A DNA stretch of 64,000 bases, taken from contig OW028579.1 of NCBI GenBank assembly GCA_932294295.1, forward strand, positions 29,647,250 through 29,711,249, read 5' to 3'. A program made the translations under genes and the position numbers. Position 1 is the stretch's first letter; every line of letters starts with the position of its first letter. This stretch comes from Alitta virens. Taxonomy: Eukaryota > Annelida > Polychaeta > Phyllodocida > Nereididae. Under the pieces are notes generated by a model, which did not search any database, was not told the DNA's origin, and was given only the letters and a program-made list of their open reading frames with translations. Positions 45,694-59,073 of this stretch are shown one piece after another.

Positions 45694-48600
45694 CTACTTC
45701 TTCGTTAAGCCGTAAATGTAGTCTAGCGCACAAGATGAATAACACTCATCCGGATAATCTTCATGGTCTAAAAATGTGTGTGCCTGAAACAAAGAATAAA
45801 CAGATAATATTTGACATCTAGATTGATCAATGTGGCTGATTTACGGAAGGGTTTAATTAATATTTATTCAATGTCATTCATGATATTTAGACATTCAAAA
45901 TGATCGAGGTGGTACAAGTCAGGTGTTTGTTACATTCTAATTAGAATCATACTTTTTGGCTCATTAACGTATTGCCAACATTCTGCAGGACATGCATAAA
46001 TTTAAAGATGGAAGTGAATCATCCAGTGATTGAATCATGACGGAAATATTGGTTAATGAGGCTATCAGAACCACATACATTCTTAACAATTAACAATAGC
46101 AGGATTCAACTTGGAGCAAAATCTTTCCACTTTACAATACCTCTGGCAATTGAGGTAAAAACCATCTCCCCCGTGTAACAGGATTGTAATAGTGTTATTC
46201 GAAATACTCAACATTTTTGCGATATCATAACATGGCGCGTACACACACTTTTATTAGGTACACTGTGTATTATTACATATGTCATGCATTATTTTTTGCA
46301 GTTTACCTGTGCCATGAGGGTAAAAAAGTCAAGGGCGTCTTGTTTACATCCTAAACTGTCATCCTCCGCATCACACAAATGGTCAGCCTCTTCCATGTAA
46401 CCCGAATCGCATTGAATTGAACCTAAACCATGTGCTGACCCCTGCAAAAAATAACGAAAATACAATCACTGTCAACTCAGACACCCTTTACTTATTATTG
46501 AATGGTAGATAGGTAAGTAGACACTATGTATTTACTTGGTATGGTAGAGCTATAGATAGAAACCACTACACAGTGGCTAAGTAGTACTCGCTCTTGTATG
46601 AACAAGGAGGCCATTACTTTCAAGGGTCACTTTTCAAAATTCAAGTTCCTGTCCATTTTGAAACATTGTATCCGAACCAGTTCTTACTTCCATTGATTTG
46701 TTTACATAAGCATACATAATCATTGCATAATCACTATTTCATTATCGTTAATTCAATATATTGCTATTTCAATTTCATACATTTGCAATGCAATGAAGCA
46801 TCAGATAAAATGATATTATACACCCTTCTGAGACGTAAACTAAATGACAAATTTAGGGCACTCATAGCCATGGACAACCACTAACAATAAGTTTGAGGTA
46901 TGAGTATGCCTTCGGGATTCCTTACTTTGTTTTAATATCATGCCATTTGATTATATATGCTAAATGGCATTTTTTGACCATGATCTTTCTAGTATGTATT
47001 GGAGGGGGAACCTCTGAAATCATGGGTGGCCCCTCAGTAGCAATATATATATTTATCTTGGAGGTGTCATCCTTATTACATATATATGTCATGTGTGCAT
47101 CTTGTGTGCTTTAATGATCAATGTATACCTTAATGATCCATGTACAATTCTATGCATATATATGTAATATGAATATGAGTTCTGAGTTCTGATAACTCAA
47201 TTCCGGTTTGAATTGCAGTGACATCAGAAAGCGTCAGTATAGGAATAAGTTTGCTCTGACTGTACTGACAATTCGCTAATATTTCTTCATCTAGAATCTA
47301 GAAAGGTCTTGCACAGCTCTACTTACACACATATAGCACAACTGATGTCTGTTGCAAAGGTCTCTGGCCTCCTCGTCTAATCGGAGACCCATCCCTCCAG
47401 CAAATGAGCAGCTGTCTGTTAAATCTATAGCAGGGCAGAGATCTAGAAGAAAATGAGTGAATGTTTTAGATCGGTGAAACTTCATTCAAGAGGAGATAAG
47501 CATGACACATAAACTATTACTTCGATTGAATAGATTAACAATGTAGTGTCATTCTGCCATACGGTGGTGCTCAATCATTAAACCTCCAAATTTTGATACA
47601 AACTTTGATTTTTTATAACATTGATCCAACTCATTGTAACTTTTCAAAACATTTGCTCGGTTTGGCTCCATAATAGTACAGCAATGCACAAATCGATGAA
47701 ACATCAGCCGGCTTTGGGATCAGCGCCCATGGGTCTCAGTCGACGGGCTCCGCTGTATATAATTGGGCACTTCAAAGTGTCCGAAGCCCCAGGTGTGCTG
47801 ATTTGCTTAGGCTTGAAGGGAGCTGTGAAGTCTAAAATTACCTTCCTCAGCTTCACTGAGTTCTTCATTAACCTCTTCCTGCAGTTCTGCTTTCTGTGAT
47901 TTTGTTAAAGTGTTCACATAGGACTCGAGAACATCAGATATTTCCTCCTCCTCCTTCTCTGGTAAGTTTTCTGCTACAATGTCTTCATCTGAAATATATT
48001 ACAAGTTTTAGGCCTTAACTGTTTGGACAATTATATGCTAGTGGAATTTTTGCATTCAACTCTTACCTAACTTGATACAACATTTAGATTTAATGCCTAA
48101 TTTATTTTATGAATCTTTGCATATTTTGAAATTTTGTCAGCTCTTATTATATAAGGTGGTCAATTAGAAGATACACGTTAAGGGAATGATGATGTAACAA
48201 CACATGAATGCCACATTCTACCTTTTACTTTGCCTCTACATTGACATAAGCATGCAGAACACTGCAAAATTAACATCTTATGTAAATGACTTTCATCTTC
48301 ATCATTATGTTTCATAACATTAATCAAACAGATGAAAAAAGTATTACCATCTACTTCATCTTCAATATCATCAGGAACATCAAGTTCTCCACCTCTCTTC
48401 TCCACTTCATTGTCTTCATATCGTGCCATGATTTCTCTCCAGAATGGATTAAGGTGTAGCTCTTCTACATCTGTGAATATTTATATTAAAAATGATAAGC
48501 GAACATGCATCTATGATGGGCTTGTTTTTGCAGATTCAGAATGAATGTCCTGATTTTTTGTTCAAATTCTAACCTCATGGAAGTGTCTTTGACTGAGCAA

Positions 48601-51600
48601 AACAACAAGATGTCTTTAATGATTATTAATTGTTTAGCAAATAAAGCAAATACCTTGGTCTTCAATGTCTTTCGGTTGGAAGTTAACCGGTTGATTGTAC
48701 CACTGCAAGGCAGACGGATCAAGTTGCTCGCTATTAGGAGAGGACTGAAGTAAAAACTCCTGTAATTTCTGTCGAAGAGCTTCTCGCATTGCTTCTACTC
48801 TGTCCTCTTCTATAGCTGCCTCTTCTGCTTCAGCTTCTGCTTCTGCTAGTGCTAAATCTTCCTCAACTTCTTCTTCAGCAGCTAGATCTTGGTCACTTTC
48901 AGTAAAATTTTCTTCCTCAATGTCGTCTTCGAATGTTGGCACTCGTTTAAGCAGTTGGGGACCTTCAGATTTTACTCGGTCCTCAGCAGAAGGCATCTCT
49001 TCAATGCTCTTTAACTGTTTTCTCAAACTTTGAAGTTTTTCTTCATCTTGAATGGCTTTCCGGATGAATTTTGCTTCCCTCTTCACATAGCGGTCAGTTC
49101 TCTCAACCTGCGCCAAAGTCGCCAAGTTCAGTGCATTTGCCAAATTATTGTTTTCATTATCTTCAAGTTCCAAAAATGTCTTGATATATTCTCTGGCAAC
49201 CTGAAATAAGGAGTTTCATAATCAGTTTGGCTAACTAATGCCAAAATGCCATACAGTGCAGGAAAGTGACATATGTGCAGGTTGCAGGACCTACATCAAG
49301 CAGTACTACTCATACCAGGAATAATTGTCACACGGTGGGACTCTATTTTATGCATGTCATTCTTGACAATTACTATCATTAAAACAAATTTCAAGCCATG
49401 TTAATTAAGCAGATGAGTTTCATTTATTTTACATTGATATTTTATCCTTTTCATCCATCATTTTATTGTTTAACAAATTGTTCAATTATTTTTTAACATA
49501 CCTGAGGATCTTCGATGTTCTTCTCAGTTCTTTTTCTCTTTTTGCTGAATAAGGAATCATCACTTTGTGCTATGTATTCCAGCACATTTTCCTTGGTGAG
49601 TGTATCTGCTGGTGGTACTTCAATTTCTCGCCAGGGGCGACCAGCTTCATTTACGCCCTCTAGTGTTGATCTTCCAAGTGGTTTGGCATCAACAGAAACA
49701 GAGCCTTGCACCTGATCAAGAGAATTTGCAATTGGAATAGTAAAAAAAGGACCACTGAAGATACCAAAAGCAACAGAACTACAGTGTGGAAAAAAGTTTG
49801 CAAACCATTTTAATGAAGGTCTTTATTATATAAATTAATACCCTTATCTAACTTCAGCTTTTTGTCCTTCTGTGTTGCCTGTGCACTTGATAAGGTCAAT
49901 AGAAACTTTGTCATTAGACTGCTGTTGATTGTCTCAGCATAGTTATTACACTTTTTATGTTATGCAAACTGTATCACATGTGCAAAAATTTCTCTCCATC
50001 ACATGGAACAGTTTTTCATCTGCTCTGTCACATATTTCAATGCAAGATGCCAAAAATCTGATCTACCATCCTAGATGTTCTGATCATATCATATTGTACA
50101 GATTAATAGTGCAACAGCACAGCAACAAAGCATTCCTGCTATTGTGCCATTATCCTTTCATTTTGTTCACTGTGAGTCACGGTTTACCTGCAAATTGCAT
50201 TCCGTGTAGAATTTCCTGTCACGAGTCACCCAGTCATCACATTCTCAAATGGATGATCCACTACTTCTGCGGTTTCTGATATTGTCTAAATGCTTATAGA
50301 TTATGATTAATGCTGCAGTTTAGTGGCACAAATTGTAACACAATCCATAGCTGAAGATATGATACTTCAGAATTGTAAGTAACTGTAATTGTGTAGCAGT
50401 TACTAGTTGAACTTTCTAAGATCACAAGACATATGAATAATTTCAATGAATGCCTCGTACAAGTGAACATGTTGGAATTGTTCATGCATGGTCATGAGTT
50501 TGAGCTCTGCCACGGAATGGAGTAAGTTGAACCATGGGTGCAAATCCTGGGGGTGATGGAGGGGATGCAACCCCCCCCCCCCCTAAAAATTTATACTTCA
50601 TATTTTAATGTAAATCTGAGAGGTTTTATCCTCCCCCCCCCCCTTAAAAATTACAAAGTCTGCGCAACTGGGAGGAACTTGGAGATGCTCCTTAAAAACA
50701 CAACTTTACTCCACCCAGGTGCAAAATGGCTACTTAGCTACTGACAGTGATGGCGGTTGTAGATTGCAGAGTGCTTAGCCAAAATTACAGACCAACTTCA
50801 CTAATACCAAGCTGATGTGGCGTGTTATCTGTAAACCCCAATTAAAATTTACACTTTCACATAAGCAGGACTGCGTAGTGCATAACATACTACTGCTGCT
50901 GCTGCTGCTGCTGTTGCTGACTGCGCCTAGATTTACTTTTCTCTTCCAGCGCCATGTGCAATAAAACAGCAACGTCTGCGGAACAGTGCATGACTCATGC
51001 CTTGTGTCCATAAACTCACCTTGACCTTTGGCTCTTCATCAAACACATTCTGTAGCTCGTCTTTACCGACTGGCTCCAAAGGCTCCACGGTGTATTTTTC
51101 CTCCATCTCAGTGACATATCCGTGGGGCTCATTATCCTTTCCTTCTTGGTCTTGCTTAATTTGTTCCACGGCATCAGATAGAACCTTCTCTTCAGTCTGC
51201 TCTGCTTCTTCCAGGAGGTCTTTTACCTGTGTAATACAAGCAATTTCTTGCTAATATGTTACACTATTACATGTACATGTTGTGCGGTAACCAAAATTAG
51301 TGCACTCCAAATCAGAGCCACCTAAGTGTTGACCAGTTTCACAATATCCCATTAGTCACTTTCTTTAAAACTTAAAAGCATTAGTTGGCTTGAAACAATA
51401 TAAAGCAATTTCACAATTTCCCTGCATTTGCGGCTTGGCAACAATGAGCAACAATGCTGCTTTGCATCAGCAGATTAGCAATTGTTTGCAGGGTGTATTA
51501 GTTTTGTTGGATACTGGAAGTTTCTTGCCAATTAACTAATAGGACACATTATTAACACCTGTGAATCTTATATTTCTCAAATCTGTAAACTCCAAGTAAT

Positions 51601-52577
51601 ATCATATTGTGTCTGCGTTCTTACATTACTTATGAATTGTAGAGCAGACTCAGGATGAGCTGTGAGTCAGACATATGAATTAATTTCAAGCAGATCAAAT
51701 GATGTGATTCTCTAGAACCATCCAAACTCCAATGTCAGTGGCTGTCTGCATCTACACTGTATCCTTATGACTCATTTAAGAATCAGGATTTATATTGTAT
51801 TTCCATCGAAATTATAGATCTATTCATTGTCTTTAACCGTCACCATCTTTTAATGAATAAAGATGTACATGAACATAACAAAATACGAGAGTTGTTGTTA
51901 TGATTATCAAAAGTGTTTGAATGTTTAAGTGCAACTATAATTTAGTTAGTTACTTAATAATGAAGTAGCCAATTTACCTCGCTGGGTGTCAAAGTGGCCA
52001 TAAGCTTAACCTCGTCGGGAGATTTTTTCACCAGACTGGTTGGAGCGTACTCTCTCTTCTCCTCCTCTTTTTTGTCTTCATCGTCTTCAGATGATTCTAA
52101 TATACTTTTGATTTCATTGTTATCCACTGGCACCTCCCCCATCTTGCTCTGACTGGGGTTAAGTGGAGTGTCCTGCAAATCAGCTACGATCGGAATATCA
52201 CCAATGTCATCAGGGAAATCGCTTTCCTCCTTAACCGGTGCTTCCCCAAAATCTTCCGCTTCTTGGTCGAGAAAGTTTTCGAGAAGCAGGCGATCCTCCG
52301 CGGCATCCAGATCCGCACTGTCCTGATCGCCCGCTCTGTCATAGTCTCGATAGAAGTAGCTGGCGGGGCGGCCTTCGTCCGATGACCATAATGCCTCTGG
52401 TTGCTCCTCCCCGTCTTCAGAGATCAACTCATCCTCACCTCTTCTGTCTTGCAATATTTGCAAAGCATTGTTCAGATCGCTGTCCCAGCCGCGTTTGCGT
52501 AAAACATAGGCAGAAGCGTGGAGAAAGATTAAACCCAAGAGCAAGGGTCGCACCAGGACGGGTCGTGCTGATGTCAT
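45694..52577 (-). CDS. Granin-like acidic secretory precursor with C-terminal cysteine box (9 coding exons, 725 residues)
   Basis: Exons, minus strand: 52577-51978, 51226-51020, 49711-49502, 49200-48654, 48470-48348, 47988-47842, 47442-47327, 46444-46307 and 45783-45694 (2178 bases). All borders are GT..AG and phases are consistent (0,0,0,1,1,1,0,0). Residues 1-23 are a signal peptide. Residues 24-611 have no cysteine, are very rich in Glu/Asp, and carry basic cleavage-type sites: RKR at 27-29, SKKRKR in exon 3, YVKR and LLKR in exon 4, VEKR in exon 5. All ten cysteines (614, 623, 641, 647, 650, 662, 674, 683, 710, 714) lie in the last 112 residues, with CNRHQLCYMCGG. That motif recalls the CxxHDxCYxCG core of phospholipase A2, but the usual Asp is Gln, so catalysis is unlikely. 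Likely role by inference: regulated-secretory granule protein or prohormone. I do not recognise a named ortholog. Confidence 0.85.
46635..46826. repeat. Segmental duplicate, copy 2 (intron 7 of granin-like gene)
   Basis: Matches 45151-45340 (CAAAATTCAAGTTC, TTACTTCCATTGATTTGTTT, GCAATGCAATGAAGCATC). One copy is intronic and the other exonic in the same transcript. Confidence 0.85.
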
Positions 52578-52594
52578 CGCGATGTTATCATGCC
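52578..52594 (-). promoter_or_regulatory. 5' UTR end and acceptor of the granin-like first coding exon
   Basis: On the minus strand TTACTTTTCAG directly precedes GGCATGATAACATCGCG and the start codon. An upstream non-coding first exon is therefore likely; I could not locate it. Confidence 0.6.
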
Positions 52595-52599
52595 CTGAA

Positions 52600-53857
52600 A
52601 AGTAAGAATAAAACTACATTAAAGAAACTACTAAATGAATAACAATTTTTTCTCCTAAGTGCATTCTGATTAGATTTGTCTCAGCATCAAACAACAGCAT
52701 TCAATGCACCTGGTAACCTACATAAAAGACACTTTTCCATCCAACTCACACACCATGGTAGGTTATTATCGCAATTATTCTTATCACAACCAATCTCTTG
52801 ATGCCATTATTTTCTTCCTGGTTTACCAAATTGTTACTTTGGCCTTTCCAATCAAAAAAACCCAGACAAGTACAGACAAAAGGTTCCAAGAGGTCATGGA
52901 AAACCAAAGCAGAGAAAACTGAGGACCGCAAGCAAACATCAAACATGAACTCAGTGTCATTTCCTTCAAGTTTTCAAAGACTTTGTGTTTCAGATGTCAA
53001 GCACTTGGTTTCCGTGTTGCTCTTTAGATTTACAAAAGAACACACACCTTTATTCTCAGGCACCTGGACCTTCCTCAAATTTTTCTTTCTCGTTTATGTG
53101 GGTGTGGTATTTTTTGTCTGAACGGAATGAAGAAATTCCATGTTCATTGTGGTGGCTATATGACGTTATATTAAGTTAAACATTACACAGAGGTCTGCAT
53201 GCCTCAATAAAGTGGTTGGGAATATCTCTTGTTGATGCTATTGTCCAATGGTTACTCTTCTTTATTCTCACTTTCTTGGTAATTAATAGCTAAGCACCTA
53301 AGGGTTCCTTTTCTGTAGAGCGAGGCCAAATAAATTAAATGTAATTCGATGCTCTTGACACTATTGTGTTTGTGGTACTTCAGTCCAAACTGAAGAATAA
53401 AGAAATTCCATGTTTAATGTGATAGCTGTATGACATTGTATTAAATTAAAAATTACGCAGAGCTCTGCAAAGTCTGCATGTCTGAATAACATGGTTCAGA
53501 ATAGCTCTTCTTGATGCCATTCAATGAAGCTATGGTAATCATTATGGTTTTGTGAGTGTGGTGTTTTTGCCTGAGACGAAAGGAGAATTCATTGTTCAAT
53601 TGATGGATGTACGGCATTATAATGGGTTGAAAATTACACAGCACAGCACTAATCGTTGGTCACATATTGCAAAAAAAAAATGGTTAAACCAACCAACCAA
53701 CCATATTTTTACTTTTTGAATCGTGAATTGTGTCATGATTGGGAATTTGTTCATGATCTGGAGCCCAAAGTAGGAAAAGAGAATAATTGTACACAGTAAA
53801 CTTCAATAATTTTGCCTGCTAATTTTATAAGCAAATTCGCATGAACCCAAAATAGAG
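52600..53857. other. Upstream of granin-like gene, no coding gene seen
   Basis: Short frames overlap without domain support. AAAGAAATTCCATGTT with a following ATGACxTTxTATTAA block occurs near 53130 and 53400, and related sequence near 53585, so this is a degenerate repeat of unknown kind with a period of roughly 250 bases. The missing first exon and promoter should be here. Confidence 0.45.
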
Positions 53858-54025
53858 CAGGGGCCGGGCTCAGTGGTAATGCACTGGGCTGCCAACCACT
53901 GGGTCCTGGGTTCGAATCCAGCAGCCCATGTTGGAAGGTTGCTTCATCATTCGCCTCGCACCTGCCTGTCCTGATCAACCCTACCAGGTGCACAAATACA
54001 TAAAGTCCGTCTCACCCACCCACCC
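53858..54025 (+). mobile_element. tRNA-derived SINE family 1, second subtype
   Basis: GGGGCCGGGCTCAGTGGTAA, GGTCCTGGGTTCGAATCCAG, then GGAAGGTTGCTTCATCATTC and CCTGTCCTGATCAACCCTAC. Same body as 4391-4530, ending in a CCCACCCACCCA tail. Confidence 0.88.
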
Positions 54026-54639
54026 AGCCTGAGCTCGATAAGGCAAGAGACTATGTACTTTCTGAAAATGCTATGTAAAATGATAATCCATACTACTGAT
54101 ATAAAAAAACATATGCATCTAATAGCCTGGCTTTGCACTCTGGGAGTAAATTTAATAATGCAAGTCACCTGTAGTAAGGGCTCACGGGCAGCCAACACTA
54201 AATTGCTTTTCCAAGAACGTTTTTCAATATGCTTTCAGGCACATTTGTGAGGAAATCACCCTGAGATTACTTTAGAATTAATAAGTACAGTTAAGCTGTT
54301 AATAATAAGCACTTTGTTATTCAAGAAAATCCGGATACAGCAAAATCATTGTCTAAGAATAGATTTTGGGCTTTCCGTTATACAAAACCCACTTATAGTG
54401 AAACTCGCTTGTAGCGAAGACTTTTTTAATGTCCCAAATAATTTCTTTTTAAGCGGGTTTGACTGGAGTGGAAAGCAGGTGCTACATGTGTTTTGTTTTT
54501 TTTTCTCCACAAAATCAGGATATCCTAAGTAGCGGGGACAGAACAGAAACATACAGCTGCATTTATGTGATTTGTTTGAAATCAAGGTCAATAAATATGA
54601 TATGAGAGATAACAGAAGAATAATTCAAAAATAGATTTA

Positions 54640-54930
54640 AAAGCATAAATTATGGTTATAATTCTTTTAAGTACTATGGAGCTAAAGTATGGAATAAGTT
54701 ACCATCAGATGTTAAAAGTTGTACCACCCTCAGGGAATTCAAACAAAGATGTCAAGAATATGTGAAGTTAACCCACTAAGCTTTTCTGTGCATCCTGTAC
54801 ATAGACATTAGTCATTGTTCTTTCATCTGTATGTATATTCTCATCTTCCATTGTCATGTAATAGCCCATGGGCTAATGTTTTATTGTTATTTTACAAACC
54901 ATGACTTTAAATAAAGCTTATTCTTATTCT
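54640..54930 (+). mobile_element. LINE 3' end with TTATTC tail
   Basis: Translation gives YYGAKVWNKLPSDVKSCTTL and REFKQRCQEY before the stop, then a 3' UTR with AATAAAGCTTATTCTTATTC. Same class as the LINEs at 26485 and 29357, but a different family. Confidence 0.75.
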
Positions 54931-55169
54931 TATTCCGTGATTGTTTTCAAAGCCAGTAAAGCTTGGCAAATTTGCATTTTTCAGAGGTTTGAATATTATG
55001 GTGAATTGGTTGAAGAGTTGAGCATCAGTTATACATTGAATTTCTTTAACTTTATCATTCCTTCGTGCTTTTTCCCCATTCCTTGTTCCCCGACTTTCCT
55101 TCCTTCCCTCCTTTCCTTCCCCATCTCCTTTTTTTTTCAAAGATAAACACAACTAGACATTTGCACAAC

Positions 55170-55270
55170 GTCGGCCTTCCTTCCTTCCTTCCTTCCTTCC
55201 TTCCTTCCTTCCTTCCTTCCTTCCTTCCTTCCTTCCTTCCTTCCTTCCTTCCTTCCTTCCTTCCTTCCTG
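55170..55270. repeat. (CTTC)n microsatellite
   Basis: About 24 perfect TTCC units within a longer pyrimidine-rich strand (55060-55460). The long open frames on both strands here are products of the repeat. Confidence 0.95.
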
Positions 55271-55776
55271 CCATTTTTTTACTTCCTTATCCTTCAACAA
55301 AATAGTCTGTTTTATTTCCTGTCTTGCCGTTTTCCTTCCTTCTTTCCTTCTTTCAACAAAATAGTCCGGATTTGTTTATTTCTTGTCTTGCCATTTTCTT
55401 TCCTTGTTCCTTCCTTATCCGGTGTTATTTACTTCTTTTTTTTTTCTTTTTTCCTGATAGGACTCCTATACCTAACACACCCAGCTCCTCCAAGAGTCAT
55501 GTAGAGCAATGATGTTAGTTGGTTGCCATGGAAACCCAGATGTCCAACAGTGTGCCTTTTAGATGGACGCAGTCACTATAGGAACCAGACCTCACTCAAT
55601 GTTTAGTATGTGCTGCCAGACTTGCAAAAAACAACCTTACTTGTCTGTTGATTCGATTTCTGCTGATTTCTTTTGGACATTTAGATCCCTAGAAAGTCCT
55701 GTTTCGTCTTAGTTTATCCACAACAATACATTTTGTAATTGAAGAATATTAGTTTCAGTGACCTTTGATTGGATGA

Positions 55777-55840
55777 AAAGGATAAACGCATGGAAAACGC
55801 ATGGTTTTTAGCTAATTATAATGAAGCAAAAACTATGCAT
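55777..55840. mobile_element. MITE family 1, internal fragment
   Basis: GGATAAACGCATGGAAAACG and GGTTTTTAGCTAATTATAAT match the core of the 155-bp MITE; both ends are missing. Confidence 0.8.
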
Positions 55841-55844
55841 AAAT

Positions 55845-56570
55845 ATATCTTTCTCCGAAAAATAACCAACATCAACTAAATGATAAAGTTTCAAATATAC
55901 ATTAAAATGCACTAAAAAATACTGCTGCTAGGATGCACTTTGCTTGATTCATTTGTGTTGGTAATCTTGTACTGTTGCTGAGATATCTCTAAAAAGCTTG
56001 TATTGAGTAACAATGAAAAATAAAACTATTAATGAAATCAACAAAGTAGACAATGCGCATTACCTAGTATAAAATAATAATTAAAAAATAAGTAGTAAAT
56101 AAGCAAGTATTGGATAATGAGAAAGAAACCATCAGATAAAATTCAATTGGAAATAGTGAGAAAACATAAGTTAGTATTTGAAAAATATTAGCTAGTGTTA
56201 AAAAAAATTATATAATAATTTTAAAAATATGTAGTATTGAATAATGAAACAAAAACCTATTAACTTGTGTATCGATTGATGAATAAAACATAAGCTACTA
56301 TGTATAGGCCTATAGCTAGTATTAAATAGTTGGATTTAATCTGTCCAGCTCTAGGCAACGGTCTAGACAGAGATCATGATTTAAGGACTCAAGGTTAGGG
56401 AAAGGTCATGCAAACTCATTTTCTCTGAATCTAAATGTCAGTGTTTGTGTCTGAACAAAGAAAGTCGTTTTTTTCCTGTTGGTCTGGCGCAATAGACGAT
56501 AGCATAATTAATTATATAATAACTATTTGTTATATGCACTAAAAAATACTTTGTACAGAAACATATATAT
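55845..56570. other. Non-coding AT-rich sequence
   Basis: Repetitive phrases such as AATAAGTAGTAAATAAGCAA and TATTAGCTAGTATT, but no gene or clear family. Confidence 0.5.
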
Positions 56571-56633
56571 ATATATATGCTAAAAAAAAATTTGTTAAAA
56601 AAAATACCTAATCTCCCAAAAAATGTCTACATC

Positions 56634-56777
56634 TACATGGCCAAATATGCCACGTGCGTTTTCCATGAGAAGGATAAACGCATGGAAAAGCATGGTTTTT
56701 TGCTTATTATAATGAGCCAAAAACCATGCGTTTTCCATACGTTTATCCAAACGTATGGAAAACGCACGTGGCACAAT
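56634..56777. mobile_element. MITE family 1, copy 4 (right tip lost)
   Basis: TACATGGCCAAATATGCCAC at the left and GCACGTGGCACAATTTT at the right; the final TGGCCATGTA is replaced by other sequence, and a SINE family 2 fragment follows at once. Confidence 0.85.
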
Positions 56778-56799
56778 TTTAACATCCGAGATATAGCTT

Positions 56800-56875
56800 A
56801 TGTAGAGTGCTCAGGCCAGAGATCGAACCTGGGACTTTCACGATGCCCAAACCACTAGGCTACTAAGCTAACTGA
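56800..56875 (-). mobile_element. SINE family 2 head fragment
   Basis: CAGAGATCGAACCTGGGACT and CCCAAACCACTAGGCTACTA are the reverse complement of a tRNA-like box B and box A. Confidence 0.65.
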
Positions 56876-56879
56876 AAAT

Positions 56880-58350
56880 CCATAAAACTGTTTAATCAAC
56901 ATTATCTTCACTGTTGACCGCAGAATGGCAACATCTGACTCCTAAAACATATGCACTAGCAAATCTTCCAATGCTGTCTTTAATCCTTTAGTTATTGTAT
57001 TGTATTGTATTGTATTGTATTATATTGTATTGCTTCCAAGGGCAGAAATAATAACGGGATGCTAAACTTCACTGGACAGCTGTTAAAAATTGACATTTTA
57101 GTGAGTAGAGAGAACCATGCGAAAGGCCAATTTATGGGTCAACATTGAGGCCTTAATGGCTAGGTGAACTATAGGCCAACCAAAACACAGTGGTATGTTA
57201 AATGAGGTGGTTCCTAGTGGTAAATATTAACGGCTTTCATGTACGAGGTGGCCCTATGAAACGGCTTTCATCAGGCTTGACTATTGTTGATTTTTTTCCC
57301 CTTGCCAAAGGCAAAGTCATAGATTAGGTTTGACTCTTTTCAACTGAGCGGTACATCTAGGTCACACAGAAATCCGCCATGTTTGCTCTGTCAAAGAACG
57401 TGATGGTTTGTTTACATGCAAAGCTTTTTTGCAGATGTCATGGTACACAATGTCGGGGAATGAACTGTGACTTTGTACCAAATAGACGGATAAGATAAGA
57501 TAAGATAAGATAAGATATAATGTAATATAATAGAAGATAAGATAAGCTACTTATATTTTTCTGATAAATAATATAGATTAAAAAGTTTAGAACTTGACCT
57601 TTATTTCTAAACTTCGTCGTTTTCTGGAAAGTTGGGTTGCTGCCACGGTAAATAAATTATGCACTAAATTATTAATCATCTGGGACTTAAAAATAGTGTC
57701 ATTATACTAATTTCGAATATTCAAGAATCGTAAACTTGAATTCTGCAGTCCACTGGTGCATTCTAATCAATACCTGGCCCTACCTGATTTTGTTTAGTAC
57801 AGTTGCCTAGATTTTTTAAATTGTGCCAAATCTATTAAGTTTAATTAAACATAAGTGCAAACTTAAAGAGAATTTAAGTCTCATTATGTAAGGTTTTTGC
57901 TGGTTGAATTGGCAAAAATAAATACCCTGTTGTATGTCTATAATTGCATGTCTATATTGTCTGAATGTCAAGATTGGACTATTCACAATAATGACATCTG
58001 CACTCAAGACCTCTCACCCCTAGATAAACACATGCCATTTCGAATGACAGCAATTCCTGAGATTACAGGAAATGAGATGTTATTTGCCTCAGCATCTGTA
58101 TTGTGCTTCAGTCTGTAAATCTTGATTTGTTACATACTGCAAAGGTCTGTTGCCCTGACAACGAAATTAACACAAAAGAGGCTCCCTGATTGGCTGTGAC
58201 AGCTGGAATTGGGGTTAACTGAGTCCCTGGTGAGTATATTGTTTAGTTTTCATCAGTGATTCGTATTTTGCTGTTTTACTTATGACTAAAATGTCTACTA
58301 TAGAGTTTTCTTTAACTTTATGTATACAGTCTGTTTGCAAATCAATTTGT
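56880..58350. other. Intergenic, simple repeats only
   Basis: No gene seen. A (TGTAT)n stretch lies at 56995-57033 and a (GATAA)n stretch at 57487-57550. Confidence 0.5.
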
Positions 58351-58354
58351 CAAA

Positions 58355-58640
58355 AACTCAACCAGTCAGTCAGTAATCAATCAATCAACCAATCAGTCAA
58401 CCAATCAGTGGACCAGTTCATGTAATAAACCAATCAATCAATCATTCAGTCATTAATCAATCAACTAGTCAATCAAACCATCAAGCAACCAACCAAACAA
58501 CCATGCAACAAACCGGTCATTCAGTCAACTATGCAATTATCAATCAATCAATCAATCAACCACACAATCAGTCAATCAATCAATCATTTGATAATAGCTC
58601 CCTCACTCAATCAATAACTCAATCAATCAGTTAGGTGCAG
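58355..58640. repeat. Degenerate (CAAT)n / AATCAATC array
   Basis: Nearly 290 bases of AATCAATCAA, CAGTCAACCA and related four-base units with drift. Confidence 0.9.
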
Positions 58641-59073
58641 TATTTTCATCCTCAAAAAAAGACCTAGCCACTGCCATTGTGTCTCCTAGCTTGTGCATGT
58701 TGAAATCCATTACAGAAATTACGGAGTTTAGTCACATCAACTGGGAGTTATTTCATCCCTGCAGAGAAGATAAAACCAGCTGGAATATGGATAGAGGTAG
58801 ATAATAGGCACACTGGCCTCTGGAATATAGCTGTTGAACATGTGCTATATCACCTGTAAATGTGTACAACACTGAAAGGTTTGAATGTGTATGAGTATTA
58901 CTAATGGTGTGAACAATAATATTCCTATAAATTCATATGAATATGATCTACAGCAGCAAGGAGAAATCTGGCTCTGCTGGTATTTTACTACAGGATAAGA
59001 TTTGAAATGAAAAAATAATGCATTAGATGCGTGTAATGTACGTGAGGACAATATGTATCTATATATCAATATA

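Noticed and set aside
46893..47114. Plus-strand frame with hydrophobic segments as a small membrane protein
   Set aside because: It lies within intron 7 of the granin-like gene, has no domain or splice support, and the hydrophobicity follows from T-rich DNA.
52238..52642. Plus-strand frame opposite exon 1 of the granin-like gene
   Set aside because: Shadow of a GC-richer real exon; no signal or domain of its own.
55055..55364. Open frames rich in KEGR and FLPS repeats
   Set aside because: They are translations of the (CTTC)n microsatellite on either strand.
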